Shown here: positions 18,976 to 28,452 of the stretch, one piece after another
How the letters are laid out: the number at the start of each line of letters is the position of its first letter
Position numbering within the stretch: the stretch's first letter is position 1
Origin: Alphaproteobacteria bacterium
Lineage (GTDB): Bacteria; Pseudomonadota; Alphaproteobacteria; UBA8366; GCA-2717185
Reading direction: 5' to 3'
DNA length: 64,000 bases
Assembly: GCA_012103325.1 (NCBI GenBank)
Contig: WLWY01000001.1
Span: 1,444,986 to 1,508,985 of the forward strand
Position numbers and translations under genes: made by a program
Notes under the pieces: model-generated
The model's database searches: none
Told to the model about the DNA's origin: nothing
What the model saw: the letters and a program-made list of their open reading frames with translations, nothing else

Positions 18976-20553
18976 ATGCGCGAGTTGGCGGAGCAGTCCA
19001 ATGCATGGCCGTTCGTCGAGGCGCGGAAGGTCCTGAAGCGGATCGGTGGCAAGACGCCGGAAAAGGGCTATGTGCTCTTTCAGACAGGCTATGGCCCGTC
19101 GGGATTGCCGCATATCGGAACCTTTGCGGAAGTGCTGCGGACGACGATGGTGCGGCGCGCCTTCGAAACCTTGTCCGACATCCCGACTAAGCTGTTCGCG
19201 TTTTCCGACGATATGGACGGCATGCGCGGCGTACCGGACAATATTCCGAACAAGGAACGTCTGACGGAGTTCCTGAATTTTCCCTTGTCTTCGGTGCCAG
19301 ATCCTTTCGGAACCAATAAAAGTTTCGCGGCGCATAACAACGAGCGGCTACGTGCCTTTCTCGATGAATATGGCTTCGAATATACCTTTGTTAGTGCAAC
19401 GGAGCGCTACAAGTCCGGGCAATTTGATGCGGCGCTCCTGAAGGTCCTGGAATGTTACGACGCGGTTCAGTCGATCATGTTGCCGACGCTGGGCGAAGAA
19501 CGGCGTAAGACGTACAGTCCGTTCCTTCCGGTTTGCGCCGAAACGGGACGTGTTCTTCAGGTGCCCTTGGTTTCCCGCGATGTCGATGCGGGCACAATCG
19601 TCTACCAGCGGGAAGACGGGAAGAAAGTCGAAACACTGGTGACCGGCGGTCATTGCAAGCTGCAATGGAAGCCCGACTGGGCGATGCGCTGGTATGCGCT
19701 TGAGGTCGACTACGAAATGTCTGGCAAAGACCTGATCGACTCTGTCAAGCAATCCGGCCGCATCGTGCGGGCGCTCGGAGGACGGCCGCCGGAAAGCTAC
19801 ACCTACGAGCTTTTCCTCGATGAGAATGGTGAAAAGATTTCTAAATCCCGTGGCAATGGACTGACGATGGAGGAGTGGCTCGCCTACGCGCCGAAGGATA
19901 CGCTGTCGCAGTTTATGTTTGGGAAGCCGACGGCGGCGAAGCGGCTTCATTTCGATGTGATTCCCAAGACCGTCGACGAATACCTTTCCCAGTTATCGAA
20001 ATTCGCGGAAGAAGACGATACCGCGCGGTTACGAAATGCGGTCTGGCATATTCATAATGGCGAACCACCGCAGGAAGATATTCCACTGTCCTTTAACGTC
20101 TTGCTCAATCTCGCGAGTGTTTGCAACACGGAGGACAAGGCGGTTCTTTGGGGCTTCATTGCGCGCTACGCACCGGACGCGTCGCCGGAGGCGAATAAAA
20201 TTCTCGACGATCTGATCGATTATGCGATTCGCTATTACCGCGACTTCGTGAAGCCGAACAAACGCTACCGCGCCGCGGACGAGCGGGAACGCAATGCATT
20301 GGAGGCCCTGATTGAAAGTCTTGATGCTTTGCCAGCGGGTGCCAGCGCGGAGGAGGCGCAAAACCAGGTGTATGAAATCGGCAAGCGGTTCGAATTCGAT
20401 CCGTTGCGCGACTGGTTCCGGGCGCTCTACGAAATACTGTTCGGACAGGAGCAAGGCCCGCGCCTGGGCTCGTTCATCGCCCTTTATGGCATCGGCGAGA
20501 CGGTAACGCTGATCCAGCGGGCGCTGGCGGGCGAGGATTTGAGCGCGGCGTGA
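18976..20553 (+). CDS. lysK: class I lysyl-tRNA synthetase
   Basis: A 525-residue class I enzyme with the HIGH-type motif ([10 protein letters not shown], about residues 43-52) and KMSKS-type motif ([10 protein letters not shown], about 287-296). It charges tRNA-Lys with lysine in the cytoplasm. Archaea and many alphaproteobacteria use this class I enzyme in place of the class II LysS. It is divergent from frmA and ends three bases before the convergent small gene at 20557. Confidence 0.97.
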   Translation: MRELAEQSNAWPFVEARKVLKRIGGKTPEKGYVLFQTGYGPSGLPHIGTFAEVLRTTMVRRAFETLSDIPTKLFAFSDDMDGMRGVPDNIPNKERLTEFLNFPLSSVPDPFGTNKSFAAHNNERLRAFLDEYGFEYTFVSATERYKSGQFDAALLKVLECYDAVQSIMLPTLGEERRKTYSPFLPVCAETGRVLQVPLVSRDVDAGTIVYQREDGKKVETLVTGGHCKLQWKPDWAMRWYALEVDYEMSGKDLIDSVKQSGRIVRALGGRPPESYTYELFLDENGEKISKSRGNGLTMEEWLAYAPKDTLSQFMFGKPTAAKRLHFDVIPKTVDEYLSQLSKFAEEDDTARLRNAVWHIHNGEPPQEDIPLSFNVLLNLASVCNTEDKAVLWGFIARYAPDASPEANKILDDLIDYAIRYYRDFVKPNKRYRAADERERNALEALIESLDALPAGASAEEAQNQVYEIGKRFEFDPLRDWFRALYEILFGQEQGPRLGSFIALYGIGETVTLIQRALAGEDLSAA

Positions 20554-20556
20554 CCG

Positions 20557-20913
20557 CTAGCGCGGCGGCGCCGGCGGTTCTTTGTTGAGCAAATTTTTGG
20601 GACCACCGAAACTTTCGAAGGCCCGTTGCTCCACTTGATAGGCGCTTTCGACGGTATCGGCGATCGAAAACTTGAACTTGTCGAGACTGCCGCGTCCCGG
20701 CATTTTGGATAACAGGCCGCCGGCATAGCGGCGTCTGGCCGATTTCAGCTCTTTTTGAAGGTCTCCATCGGAACGGCCCACGACCTTGACCACGAACTTG
20801 CCGTTTTCATTCACGAACCCCAGTGCGAAATTGCCGATCGCATTGGCGTTCACCTTCGTATCGATGACGGCATCCTTGAGTTCGAAAGGGCCGTCCATAT
20901 CTAACTTTGCCAT
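20557..20913 (-). CDS. conserved hypothetical protein, 118 aa
   Basis: I do not recognise a family. The protein is charged, has no signal peptide or membrane helix, and reads as one small beta-rich region (MDGPFELKDAVIDTKVNANA, then NENGKFVVKVVGRSD) followed by helices and a proline-rich tail. Codon use matches its neighbours. It lies tail to tail with lysK and upstream of the aminotransferase gene on the same strand, 74 bases away. Confidence 0.7.
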   Translation of the reverse strand: MAKLDMDGPFELKDAVIDTKVNANAIGNFALGFVNENGKFVVKVVGRSDGDLQKELKSARRRYAGGLLSKMPGRGSLDKFKFSIADTVESAYQVEQRAFESFGGPKNLLNKEPPAPPR

Positions 20914-20987
20914 CTAACCGATCCGCGAGTTGGAGTATCAGCGTACCAGTCATCGGCTAAAAGGCTTAAAAAGCGGTAAAGCGCATC

Positions 20988-21821
20988 CTAGCGGTGGGCA
21001 AATTCCCAATAGAGCTCTCGGGCACGCTTGTACAAGGGCCCGGCCTGCATATCGCGGTCTTCGTAACGGATAATCGGCTGCACCTTGCCGTGGTTGCCGC
21101 TGCTGAACATCTCGTCGGCCTGTTCCAGCTCGGGAACGGTCACGGTGCGCTCGTTCACCTCGATATTGTCTTCCCGCAACAGCGAGATCACGCGCTGTCG
21201 TGTGACGCCGTTGAGAAAGGTGCCATTCGGGACCGGCGTGTAGACGACGCCGTCTTTGGCGATGAACAGGTTTGCCGTGGCGAGCTCTGCGACATTGTTC
21301 AGCGGATCGCGCACAACCGCATTGTCGAACCCCCGTCCCGCCGCTTCGCGCAGGGCTCGGGACGCGTTCGGGTAGAGGCAGGACGCCTTGGCATCGGTTG
21401 GCGCCATGTCCGGTGCGGGACGGCGGCGCGTCGACAGGCAAACGGAAAGGCCGGTCGGCGCGGGCAGCGGCGAGACGTAGATCGTTATCGCGAACCGGGT
21501 GCTGTCCGGATCCGGGTCGACCCAGCCTTCTTCCGCCCAAAACATCGGCCGGATATAGAGTTCCGAATCTACCGGGAATCTACCGGTGCCTTCGAGGGCG
21601 AGTTTGTGGATCTGTTCCGCCGTCAGAGTGGGTTTCAGGCCGAAGGCAAGGGCGGAGCGGACGACGCGTTCGCAATGCAGATCGAGGTCGGGGGTGACGC
21701 CTTCGAAGGCCCGGGCGCCGTCGAAGACGATCGACGACAGCCAGGTCGCGTGCGTGCGGGCGCCGAGCAGGGGCGGGTTGCCTTCCAGCCATTCGCCGTC
21801 GACATAAGTGATTGCTTCCAT
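20988..21821 (-). CDS. class IV aminotransferase, branched-chain aminotransferase-like
   Basis: A 277-residue fold-type IV PLP enzyme. The PLP lysine is in TDAKASCLYPN near residue 143, followed by the family's NNVAELATANLFI stretch and a phosphate-binding NGVTRQRVI turn. The C-terminal SSGNHGKVQPI segment differs from the usual substrate loop of IlvE, so this is a BCAT-like paralogue rather than a confident IlvE or D-amino-acid transaminase. The start ATG gives a normal N-terminus (YVDGEWLEGN). Confidence 0.88.
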   Translation of the reverse strand: MEAITYVDGEWLEGNPPLLGARTHATWLSSIVFDGARAFEGVTPDLDLHCERVVRSALAFGLKPTLTAEQIHKLALEGTGRFPVDSELYIRPMFWAEEGWVDPDPDSTRFAITIYVSPLPAPTGLSVCLSTRRRPAPDMAPTDAKASCLYPNASRALREAAGRGFDNAVVRDPLNNVAELATANLFIAKDGVVYTPVPNGTFLNGVTRQRVISLLREDNIEVNERTVTVPELEQADEMFSSGNHGKVQPIIRYEDRDMQAGPLYKRARELYWEFAHR

Positions 21822-21901
21822 GGGTGCGCCTCGGATCTCAATTGTCCATCAGGCGCACTATACCGGCCCGGCCGGCGCAGTCCAGGTGAACTGCAGAGGC
21901 G

Positions 21902-22090
21902 TCAGCGCGCCTCCGCCGGCATGGTGCGCAGCATGGCCATATAGATTTCCCAGGCCTTCTGAACGCTCACGCCGCCTGCGCGGCTGCCGGCGGTCAGCAT
22001 ATCGAGGCTCGGTTTTATCGGAACGGCGGTGCGATCCGACTCGGAATCGTGCAGTGCGGTATTATGAAGCAGTTTTAGTTGTGTGGTCAT
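21902..22090 (-). CDS. small hypothetical protein, 62 aa
   Basis: A 62-residue frame with a helical, amphipathic C-terminus (KAWEIYMAMLRTMPAEAR). It lies 80 bases upstream of the aminotransferase gene on the same strand and has a weak purine-rich region (GGGG) before the ATG. I see no known motif. It could be a genuine small protein or chance; position and composition slightly favour a real gene. Confidence 0.45.
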   Translation of the reverse strand: MTTQLKLLHNTALHDSESDRTAVPIKPSLDMLTAGSRAGGVSVQKAWEIYMAMLRTMPAEAR

Positions 22091-22178
22091 GAATTAGCCC
22101 CGGCATCAATGATAGGCTTTATCACGCAAAAGCTGTGCCAGCGCCAAACTCACGATTTGTCCAGACGTGCAAATATAA

Positions 22179-22194
22179 GTTGTTGAAAAACAAC
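22179..22194. other. short perfect hairpin in AT-rich intergenic DNA
   Basis: GTTGTT, loop GAAA, AACAAC, followed on the plus strand by a run of A. The 280-base region 22091-22372 upstream of pyrD otherwise holds nothing recognisable. On neither strand does a good T-run follow the stem, so a terminator is not claimed. Confidence 0.35.
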
Positions 22195-22372
22195 AAAAAA
22201 TATGCAATTTTCCAGAGAGCATAAATTATAACTATTCTCGCAATGGGAATGGCCCTCTGCATTTTGCAGAAGACATTGAGAGTTATTCGCAACCATCGCG
22301 TCCAATTCGTCCGGACCTTGCGCCCAGGCCGTTCTTAAGAGATGCTCCGATTTCTCACGGACGGCCCTTCAT

Positions 22373-23428
22373 ATGACCTTGTCAGATTCTGCTTCAGCCC
22401 TGCTGCGCCTGCTGGATCCCGAGCGCGCCCATGCCCTTGCGGTCTGGGGGCTGGCCCGTGGGTTTGGACCGCGGCCGGCGCGCGCGGACGAGCCCGCGCT
22501 GGCCAGCCGGCTTTGGGATCTGCATTTTGCGAATCCGGTCGGGTTGGCGGCGGGTTTCGATAAGGATGCCGCCGCTTTTCGCGGCGCGCTGCGGCTCGGT
22601 TTCGGGTTCGTTGAAACCGGCACCGTGACGCCCCGTCCGCAACCTGGAAATCCGAAGCCGCGCCTGTTTCGCCTGCCCGAAGATAATGCGGTCATCAATC
22701 GTTACGGCTTCAACAGTGCGGGTCTGGAGGTGACGGCACGGCGGCTGGAAGCACGCGGCGGTCGCGGTATCGTCGGCGCCAATATTGGGCGCAACAAGGA
22801 TAGCGAAGATGCCGAGGCCGACTACACGACAGGCGCCCGGCGGCTGGCGCCCTTGTCCGACTATCTGGTGATCAACGTCTCGTCGCCGAACACGCCGGGA
22901 CTGCGCGCCCTGCAGGACCCCGATCGGCTGATGGCGCTGATCCGGGCGACGCGGCAGGTGGCGACCGAAGCTTGCAACGGCGAATCGCGGCCGCTACTGG
23001 TGAAGATCGCGCCGGACCTGACGGAAGAGGACAAGCGGGATATTGCGGCGGTGGCGATGGAAACGGATGTCGACGGGCTGATCATTTCCAATACGACGAT
23101 AACGCGTCCGGCGGGTCTCAAAGGCCGCGACCGTGACCAGGCCGGCGGCCTCAGCGGTGTGCCGCTGTTCCCGATCACCACCTCCCTGGTCGGCGACATG
23201 TACCGTCTGACGCAAGGAAAAGTGCCGCTGATCGGCGTTGGCGGCATCGCCAGCGGCGCTGACGCCTATGCCATGATCCGGGCCGGGGCGAGCCTCGTGC
23301 AACTCTATACCGCGCTGGTCTTTCAGGGGCCGGGGCTGGTCCCTCGAATCAAGCGCGAACTCGCATCCTTACTGCGCGCCGACGGCTACGATTCCCTCCC
23401 GCAAGCCGTCGGCGCCGACCACCGCTGA
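22373..23428 (+). CDS. pyrD: quinone-dependent dihydroorotate dehydrogenase
   Basis: A 351-residue class 2 PyrD. It has the N-terminal membrane-associating helices typical of the quinone-dependent form, FANPVGLAAGFDKDA near residue 48, the FMN-binding NRYGFNSAGLE, NVSSPNTPGLR with the catalytic serine region, and the C-terminal LIGVGGIASGADAY phosphate site. It oxidises dihydroorotate to orotate in pyrimidine synthesis at the inner membrane. It is transcribed with the EAL-domain gene 68 bases downstream, possibly independently. Confidence 0.97.
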   Translation: MTLSDSASALLRLLDPERAHALAVWGLARGFGPRPARADEPALASRLWDLHFANPVGLAAGFDKDAAAFRGALRLGFGFVETGTVTPRPQPGNPKPRLFRLPEDNAVINRYGFNSAGLEVTARRLEARGGRGIVGANIGRNKDSEDAEADYTTGARRLAPLSDYLVINVSSPNTPGLRALQDPDRLMALIRATRQVATEACNGESRPLLVKIAPDLTEEDKRDIAAVAMETDVDGLIISNTTITRPAGLKGRDRDQAGGLSGVPLFPITTSLVGDMYRLTQGKVPLIGVGGIASGADAYAMIRAGASLVQLYTALVFQGPGLVPRIKRELASLLRADGYDSLPQAVGADHR

Positions 23429-23496
23429 TAGGCTTGCCCGCAGCATCGTGCGCGCGTAACGTCGCGAGAGTCCCGTTGGCGGTGAGAGGCTGATTT

Positions 23497-24807
23497 TTGC
23501 CTAATATTTGGCATATCGTCATTGCAATGAGCTATGCCGCTCTTGCGGTCTTGACCGCCGTGGCGCTGTTGTGGTGGGGCGAGGGGCCTGACGTCTGGAC
23601 GGCGGGCGCGATCGGTTTGGCTATATTCCTGTCCGGTGCGCTGATTCACGAATGGGCCGTCCGGCGGGACACGACCCGGCGGCTATTGCGCCGGATGAGC
23701 ATATTGCGCAAGGCCTACGGTCAGAACCGGGAAGACCTTTCCCGTGCCCGGGACGAGGTGCGCCGCATCTATGAAGCGCTGGAGCGCGCCGGACACATGG
23801 AGACCGGCACCGATGAGATCGGGCTTCGGCAGGTAGCGGCCGAGGTCAAGGTGCTGCATTCGCTGGTGGAGCAGCTGTATTCCGATCAGGGGTCCGATGC
23901 CGATACGCGGACCAAAATTATGTCGGTGGAAACGGCCCCCGAAGTCCGCGCCGCCGCTGCCGTGGAACTGGCGAGTTCGACGGGCGAGAAGTTCCGGCAG
24001 GTGAACGCCCTCGATGACAATGCGATCCTGGACATCGTACGCGACGGGTTGCGCCAGGACCGGGTCGATCTGTATCTCCAGCCGATTGTCAGCCTGCCGC
24101 AGCGCAAGCGCCGCTTTTATGAATGCTTCAGCCGCATACGCGCCGCGGACGGGACGATGATCCTGCCGGAGCAGTATATCGATGTGGCGAAAGACAACGG
24201 CCTGATCACGGCGATCGACAACATGCTCTTGTTCCGCTGTGTGCAGCTGCTACGCAGAACGCAGCGGAACAATTATACGACGGCGTTCTTTTGCAATGTC
24301 TCGCCGCACACTATGGCTGACCGCGCCTTCTTCCAGGAGTTCGTCTCCTATCTGGAAAGCTGCCCCGATCTCGCGCCCAGTCTCGTCTTCGAATTCTCGC
24401 AGGCCGATCTGCGTGTCTTTACGGACGAGGCGACGGAGGATTTACGCCGCCTGGCCGCTGCCGGTTACCGATACTCGATGGACCAGGTCAAGGAGCTGCA
24501 ATTCGATCTGCGTAATCTCGTCGACAAAAACGTTCAATTCGTCAAAATCGACGGCGACGTGCTGCAAAACTTGAAGGATGGCGACGATTTTCTTGGTGGT
24601 GTCACCGTGTTGAAACAGACGTTCGACACGGCCGGCATCGATCTGATCGCCGAAAAGATCGAAACCGAACAGATGCTCGTCGAGCTTCTCGATTACAGTA
24701 TCGATTTCGGACAAGGCTACCTGTTCGGCGAGCCGCGCCTCAGCAAGGAACCACCGGCCGAGTTCCAGGAGGCGGACTCCGAAAGGCTCTCGCAAACGGG
24801 ATTCTAG
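23497..24807 (+). CDS. membrane-anchored degenerate EAL-domain protein, TipF-like
   Basis: A 436-residue protein with two N-terminal hydrophobic helices (about 7-27 and 33-51), a charged coiled-coil region (about 60-140) and a C-terminal EAL domain. The EAL motif is ECF (209-211) and the metal-binding DD pair reads MD, although the E of FEFSQ, K of VKIDG and Q of GQGYLFG remain. This predicts cyclic-di-GMP binding without hydrolysis. The layout matches Caulobacter TipF, a flagellar assembly factor. No flagellar genes are in the window. A TTG start at 23497 has a GAGAGG ribosome binding site; the first ATG is ten codons later without one. Confidence 0.8.
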   Translation: MPNIWHIVIAMSYAALAVLTAVALLWWGEGPDVWTAGAIGLAIFLSGALIHEWAVRRDTTRRLLRRMSILRKAYGQNREDLSRARDEVRRIYEALERAGHMETGTDEIGLRQVAAEVKVLHSLVEQLYSDQGSDADTRTKIMSVETAPEVRAAAAVELASSTGEKFRQVNALDDNAILDIVRDGLRQDRVDLYLQPIVSLPQRKRRFYECFSRIRAADGTMILPEQYIDVAKDNGLITAIDNMLLFRCVQLLRRTQRNNYTTAFFCNVSPHTMADRAFFQEFVSYLESCPDLAPSLVFEFSQADLRVFTDEATEDLRRLAAAGYRYSMDQVKELQFDLRNLVDKNVQFVKIDGDVLQNLKDGDDFLGGVTVLKQTFDTAGIDLIAEKIETEQMLVELLDYSIDFGQGYLFGEPRLSKEPPAEFQEADSERLSQTGF

Positions 24808-24933
24808 TTCATATATCGCAGGTGCAGGATGAGGCGCGCGCAGATCTGCCAGATGCTGTCATCCAGTGAGGCGTTTGCAGACCACACGGAAAGGTCGAAA
24901 TCGACCATTCTTGGTCGGCAACATACGCCGTCC

Positions 24934-25899
24934 CTAAACCGGATCGCGGGACCAGATGTCGAGGATGGCGCGTAGCGCGGCGACGAAGGCGAGCGGTTGG
25001 TCGAGCATGACATGGTGGTGTGCGTCGGGGATCTCTACCACGGGGGACTCCGGGCCCATCAAGGCCGACATATAGGCCACGGTGCGGGGCGAAACGATGG
25101 CGCTTTTATCGCCATGGATCAGGGCGGCGCGGCCTTTCAAGGCTTTGAGTTCAGCTCTATAGGGCTCTCCGAAACGGCGCGAGCCCATGACTTTGAAATC
25201 GAACTTCCAGGTCCAGCCCCCTTCGCATTCGCGGATCGAGGTTCGGGCGATGAAATCCGTGATATAGGCGTTGTCACAAGGCTGAGCCGGCATCAGCCGA
25301 AAGCGGGACAACGCCGTCGCATGGTCGGAATAGATGGGCGGCGCCGTCCGGGTTGAGGTGGCCGGTTCCGGCAGCGGCGTATCGGCCGGATCCTGCACCG
25401 GGGAATCCACGATCACCGTGCCACCGAGCTGATGGCCCAATTCGGCACCGAATTTCATCGCCATGAATCCACCGAAACTATGCCCGACCACCAGCGGTTT
25501 CGGGCTGTTCATATTGGTCCCATCTGCGTACAGCCCGGCGTCGTGGAGCACAGCATCGATTTCCTCGGTCCAAGTGTCCGGCGCGTAGATCTCGCGGCCG
25601 CCGCTGTCGCCCATGCCGGAAAGATCGATGGCGCAAACTCGATGGCTGGCGGCGAAGAACGGCGCGATAAAGCGCCACCAGTTGGCATGCGCCCCGCCGC
25701 CATGGATCAGCAGCAGGCCCGGGCGGGCGGGCTGATGCGCGCCGTCGACATCAGGGTCCAACCAGGCGAGATAGTGAATGCGGCACCCGGCTACGTCGAG
25801 AAACCGCGATTGGACGGGATGCGCAACTGCGCGTTGGAACCAGTCCGGTGCGGCGGGATCAATTTCGAAAGGAACGCTGTTCATGCCGGGGAATGCCAT
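24934..25899 (-). CDS. alpha/beta hydrolase
   Basis: A 321-residue hydrolase with an oxyanion-loop motif LLIHGGGAHANWW (near residue 62), the serine nucleophile elbow VGHSFGGFMAM (near residue 138) and a C-terminal histidine in DAHHHVMLDQPLAF. No signal peptide is seen. The cap region is variable, so the substrate (ester, lactone or amide) cannot be assigned. An alternative ATG (MNSVPFEID) lies five codons inside. The 126 bases between its stop and the EAL gene contain nothing I can support. Confidence 0.88.
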   Translation of the reverse strand: MAFPGMNSVPFEIDPAAPDWFQRAVAHPVQSRFLDVAGCRIHYLAWLDPDVDGAHQPARPGLLLIHGGGAHANWWRFIAPFFAASHRVCAIDLSGMGDSGGREIYAPDTWTEEIDAVLHDAGLYADGTNMNSPKPLVVGHSFGGFMAMKFGAELGHQLGGTVIVDSPVQDPADTPLPEPATSTRTAPPIYSDHATALSRFRLMPAQPCDNAYITDFIARTSIRECEGGWTWKFDFKVMGSRRFGEPYRAELKALKGRAALIHGDKSAIVSPRTVAYMSALMGPESPVVEIPDAHHHVMLDQPLAFVAALRAILDIWSRDPV

Positions 25900-26070
25900 T
25901 GCGATAGGGGCTGTCGGATTGCGTCGTCTCGTTTGGCGACGCGCGCGCCAATATGTGTCAGTTTGGGTCGGGCTTCAATCCCGACCGGGTGATCGATCGA
26001 TCCGTAACTGCTAAGTAGAGGCTCGGATTAATACGGGCCATGCTTGGCCGCTCGATCAGAATGGATATCT

Positions 26071-27298
26071 GTGTCACGGGGGTCTTTCAGCGAAAAAGGT
26101 TACACGCTCCTCTTGGGCTGCATGGCGTTTGCCGTTCTCCTGGCGGTGACGGCGGTGGCGATGCTGGGGCCTCTCCTGGTGGATATGGCCTCCGCCATGG
26201 ACACCACGGTTCCGGTGGCGGGACAGCTCGTCACCACAGCCGCCGCGGCTTGGGCGGTAACGGCTCTGATGGTGGGGCCCTTCTCGGACGCCTATGGGCG
26301 CAAGCCCGTACTGCTCCTCGGCACCTGCTTCCTGGCGGCAGGTTCCTTGGGCATGGGGCTGGCCCCCAGCTTCGCCGTCGCCACGGGTTTCAGCGTCCTG
26401 GTCGGGATCGGCGGCGGGATGGTGCCGCCCACATGCATCGCGCTCATCGGGGACATATTTCCGGAGGCGCGCAGACCCATGTCCATCGCAATCATAACCA
26501 TGCAGCCGGGGATGAGCAGCGTGCTGGGTGTCCCCCTGGCCGCCGTGCTGGGCGATTTCGCCGGATGGCGCACTCCCTTTCTCGTCTTGGGGATGGCGCT
26601 GCTGCTGGCCACCCTGATCCTATTTGTGCTTGTTCCCTATCACCGGCCTCCGTCGACCCGCCTGAATTTGGCGGGGCGGCTGCGGCAGGTCGCAACGTTT
26701 CCGGTCACCTGGTACATGGCGGGAACCAACATATTGGCGCGCACCACGTGGGGCGTGGTCGTCACATTCTTCCCGGCATTCTTGATCGTGACCTACGGCT
26801 TGAAGACCATGGAGGTTGCGCTGCCTGTGGCCATGGTCGCCGTTGGGGCGACGGCGGCATCGTTGCTGGGCGGCCGGATAGGCCGCAGCGCCAAGCGGCT
26901 TTCCGCAACCGCCGTATTGTTGCTTGCCGCTGCCGTACCCGGACTGGGCGTATTTCTCCTCGACGGGGGACAGTGGTTCTCGGTGTCCCTGGCAGGAATC
27001 TTCATGCTGCTGATCGTTCCCGTCACCACCGTTCTCATGATCCTACTCGCCGAAGCAGGCGGCGCCTCCCGGGGGGGGCCTGGCCGGCGTCATATCCTGC
27101 AGCAATTGGGGCGGCACCGCTGCGGGCGCGGCAATCGGCGGCGTGCTGGTGGCCCAGATCGGTTATGGCGCCCTATCGTTCCTGCTGGTCGGCGCCATCC
27201 TGGGGAGCGGCCTGCTCATGGCATTCGCAGTGAATGATAAGGCGGTAGCGCGCGCCCGGGAACATTTTTCCACTTCGCCAAACGGCGATAGCGAATAA
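26071..27298 (+). pseudogene. MFS transporter (DHA-like), frameshifted in a G8 run
   Basis: An MFS permease with about ten clear membrane helices and the loop 2-3 signature GPFSDAYGRKPVL. After EAGGASRG the frame passes a run of eight G (27071-27078) and then reads a basic non-membrane tail ending at 27237. With seven G the frame continues as LAGVISCSNWGG, two more helices (GGVLVAQIGYGALSFLLVG) and a stop at 27296-27298, which is the expected C-terminus. It is therefore frameshifted by +1, by mutation, phase variation or sequencing error. I propose the GTG at 26071 as start; a TTG at 26044 is the alternative. Confidence 0.75.
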
Positions 27299-27367
27299 TG
27301 CGGCGCGGTCGGATATTGGCGGGTCCCCTATGGGCCATAACCGGCCCTGCCATCACCATTCCGGGGC

Positions 27368-27655
27368 CGAGATTCAGCCGCGCTGGAAAACTCGATCTAT
27401 TTCAATCTCAATTTAAACGACGACCGAGCGGCGGCGTACACCGAAAGCAAGCGCTTCCTCGATGAGTATTACAGTTCCGATTGGCCGGAATGGAAGGTGA
27501 ATGTCTGGACCGCTTGCGGCGCTCCCGCGGAATGCGCGGAACGGATACGCGCCTTCGAGGCGGTGGGCGCCCAGACGATGATTATCCGCTTCACGTCCTA
27601 CGATCAGAAAGCGCAGCTTGCGCGCTTCGTCGACGAGGTGGCGCCGTTGCTATGA
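27368..27655 (+). pseudogene. luciferase-like (LLM) flavin monooxygenase, C-terminal remnant
   Basis: About 95 codons in one frame encode the end of an LLM-class flavin oxidoreductase: LENSIYFNLNLNDD, then WPEWKVNVWTACGAP, AECAERIRAFEAVGAQTM and ARFVDEVAPLL before the stop. There is no start codon, ribosome binding site or upstream domain; the first roughly 250 residues of such an enzyme are absent. It directly follows the frameshifted MFS gene, marking a decaying patch. The family call rests on the recognisable C-terminal pattern. Confidence 0.65.
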
Positions 27656-27891
27656 TCGCTAGGGCGATTAGCGCCAACGGGCGACGCCGTCATTGGCATT
27701 TGTAGGGTTAATTCGACGCTATTTCTCAGGCTGGGATTTGCTTCGTCAGAGGGGGGATATGAGCGATGCTTGCGGTAGCAAGCGGACGTCATCGCGCGAA
27801 TGTCGCATGTTGAAGGTAGAACGGGAGTCAATTTTTGCGACCCAGACAGCCGGTAATAGCCAAAGCTGGAAATTGCAATCCGTATCCGTAA

Positions 27892-28050
27892 TTACGAAGG
27901 CGGCTCGGTCCTCGCCGGCACCGGACAGGGTGGATCCGCGGTCTCGCCATCGCAACAATCCATCACCGGTCGCCGGCAGGCGCTACATTCGTAGTGGCCG
28001 CGGACGAACTCCATTTTCGCTGGTTGGCTGCACCAGGGACATCTGTCTAT
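27892..28050 (-). CDS. small zinc-ribbon protein with a proposed ATA start
   Basis: Reading from an ATA codon at 28050, the frame gives 52 residues with two CxxC knuckles (CPWC at 4-7, CSAC at 22-25), then CCDGE and a proline-rich tail. The first knuckle lies upstream of the first ATG (codon 13), so a start at that ATG would lose half the zinc site. The upstream gene's stop TAG directly abuts the ATA, and a GGGGAGGAG ribosome binding site lies five bases before it. The annotation depends on a non-canonical start; the alternative is a gene whose start codon was mutated. Confidence 0.55.
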   Translation of the reverse strand: MDRCPWCSQPAKMEFVRGHYECSACRRPVMDCCDGETADPPCPVPARTEPPS

Positions 28051-28386
28051 CTAATCTCCTCCCCGATGGTGCTTTTGTCCGGTTTCACTGAACACCCAGA
28101 GACCGGCGCTTTTCCGATTGAAACTATCGCTTTGCTTGCGCGCGCTCCGGGTCGCATCGAGCGTTGCTATGACATCTTCTCCGTTTTCGGCTTCCGCCTC
28201 GTAGAACGCGAGCCGCCCAAGCGGGCATTTCTGGCCTTTCTCGGCTGTCAGCACAAATCGCTGACCGCTTTCCCATCCCGTCGTTTCCAGAACCTCGCGA
28301 ATATGCGTGTTTTCATACCAGTCTTCGAATTCCTCTTCGCGTCCTTTGACCGGTTCGCTCAGCACGACAACCACATGTTTCGGCAT
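28051..28386 (-). CDS. dimeric alpha-beta barrel protein, EthD-like
   Basis: A 111-residue protein: PKHVVVVLSEPVKGREEEFEDWYENTHIREVL has the strand, acidic helix and DWYxxxHI pattern of EthD/Dabb-type alpha-beta barrel proteins, which form dimers and bind small aromatic or lipid-like ligands. The ATG at 28386 lies seven bases after GAGG; another ATG two codons upstream is too close to it. Its last codons contain the ribosome binding site of the small zinc-ribbon gene, so the two are probably coupled. The function is unknown. Confidence 0.7.
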   Translation of the reverse strand: MPKHVVVVLSEPVKGREEEFEDWYENTHIREVLETTGWESGQRFVLTAEKGQKCPLGRLAFYEAEAENGEDVIATLDATRSARKQSDSFNRKSAGLWVFSETGQKHHRGGD

Positions 28387-28452
28387 ATCCATTCCTCGAT
28401 GAACAGCGTTTCAAGACTTTGCGAGACTGCGGCGCAAGGGGTAGGGGCGATG

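Noticed and set aside
24804..25013. 69-codon minus-strand frame at the end of the hydrolase gene
   Set aside because: Antisense to nothing conserved, overlaps the hydrolase in another frame, no ribosome binding site.
27693..28091. 132-codon plus-strand frame
   Set aside because: It is antisense to the zinc-ribbon gene, whose CxxC motifs are the better explanation, and has an implausible Arg/Ser-rich composition.
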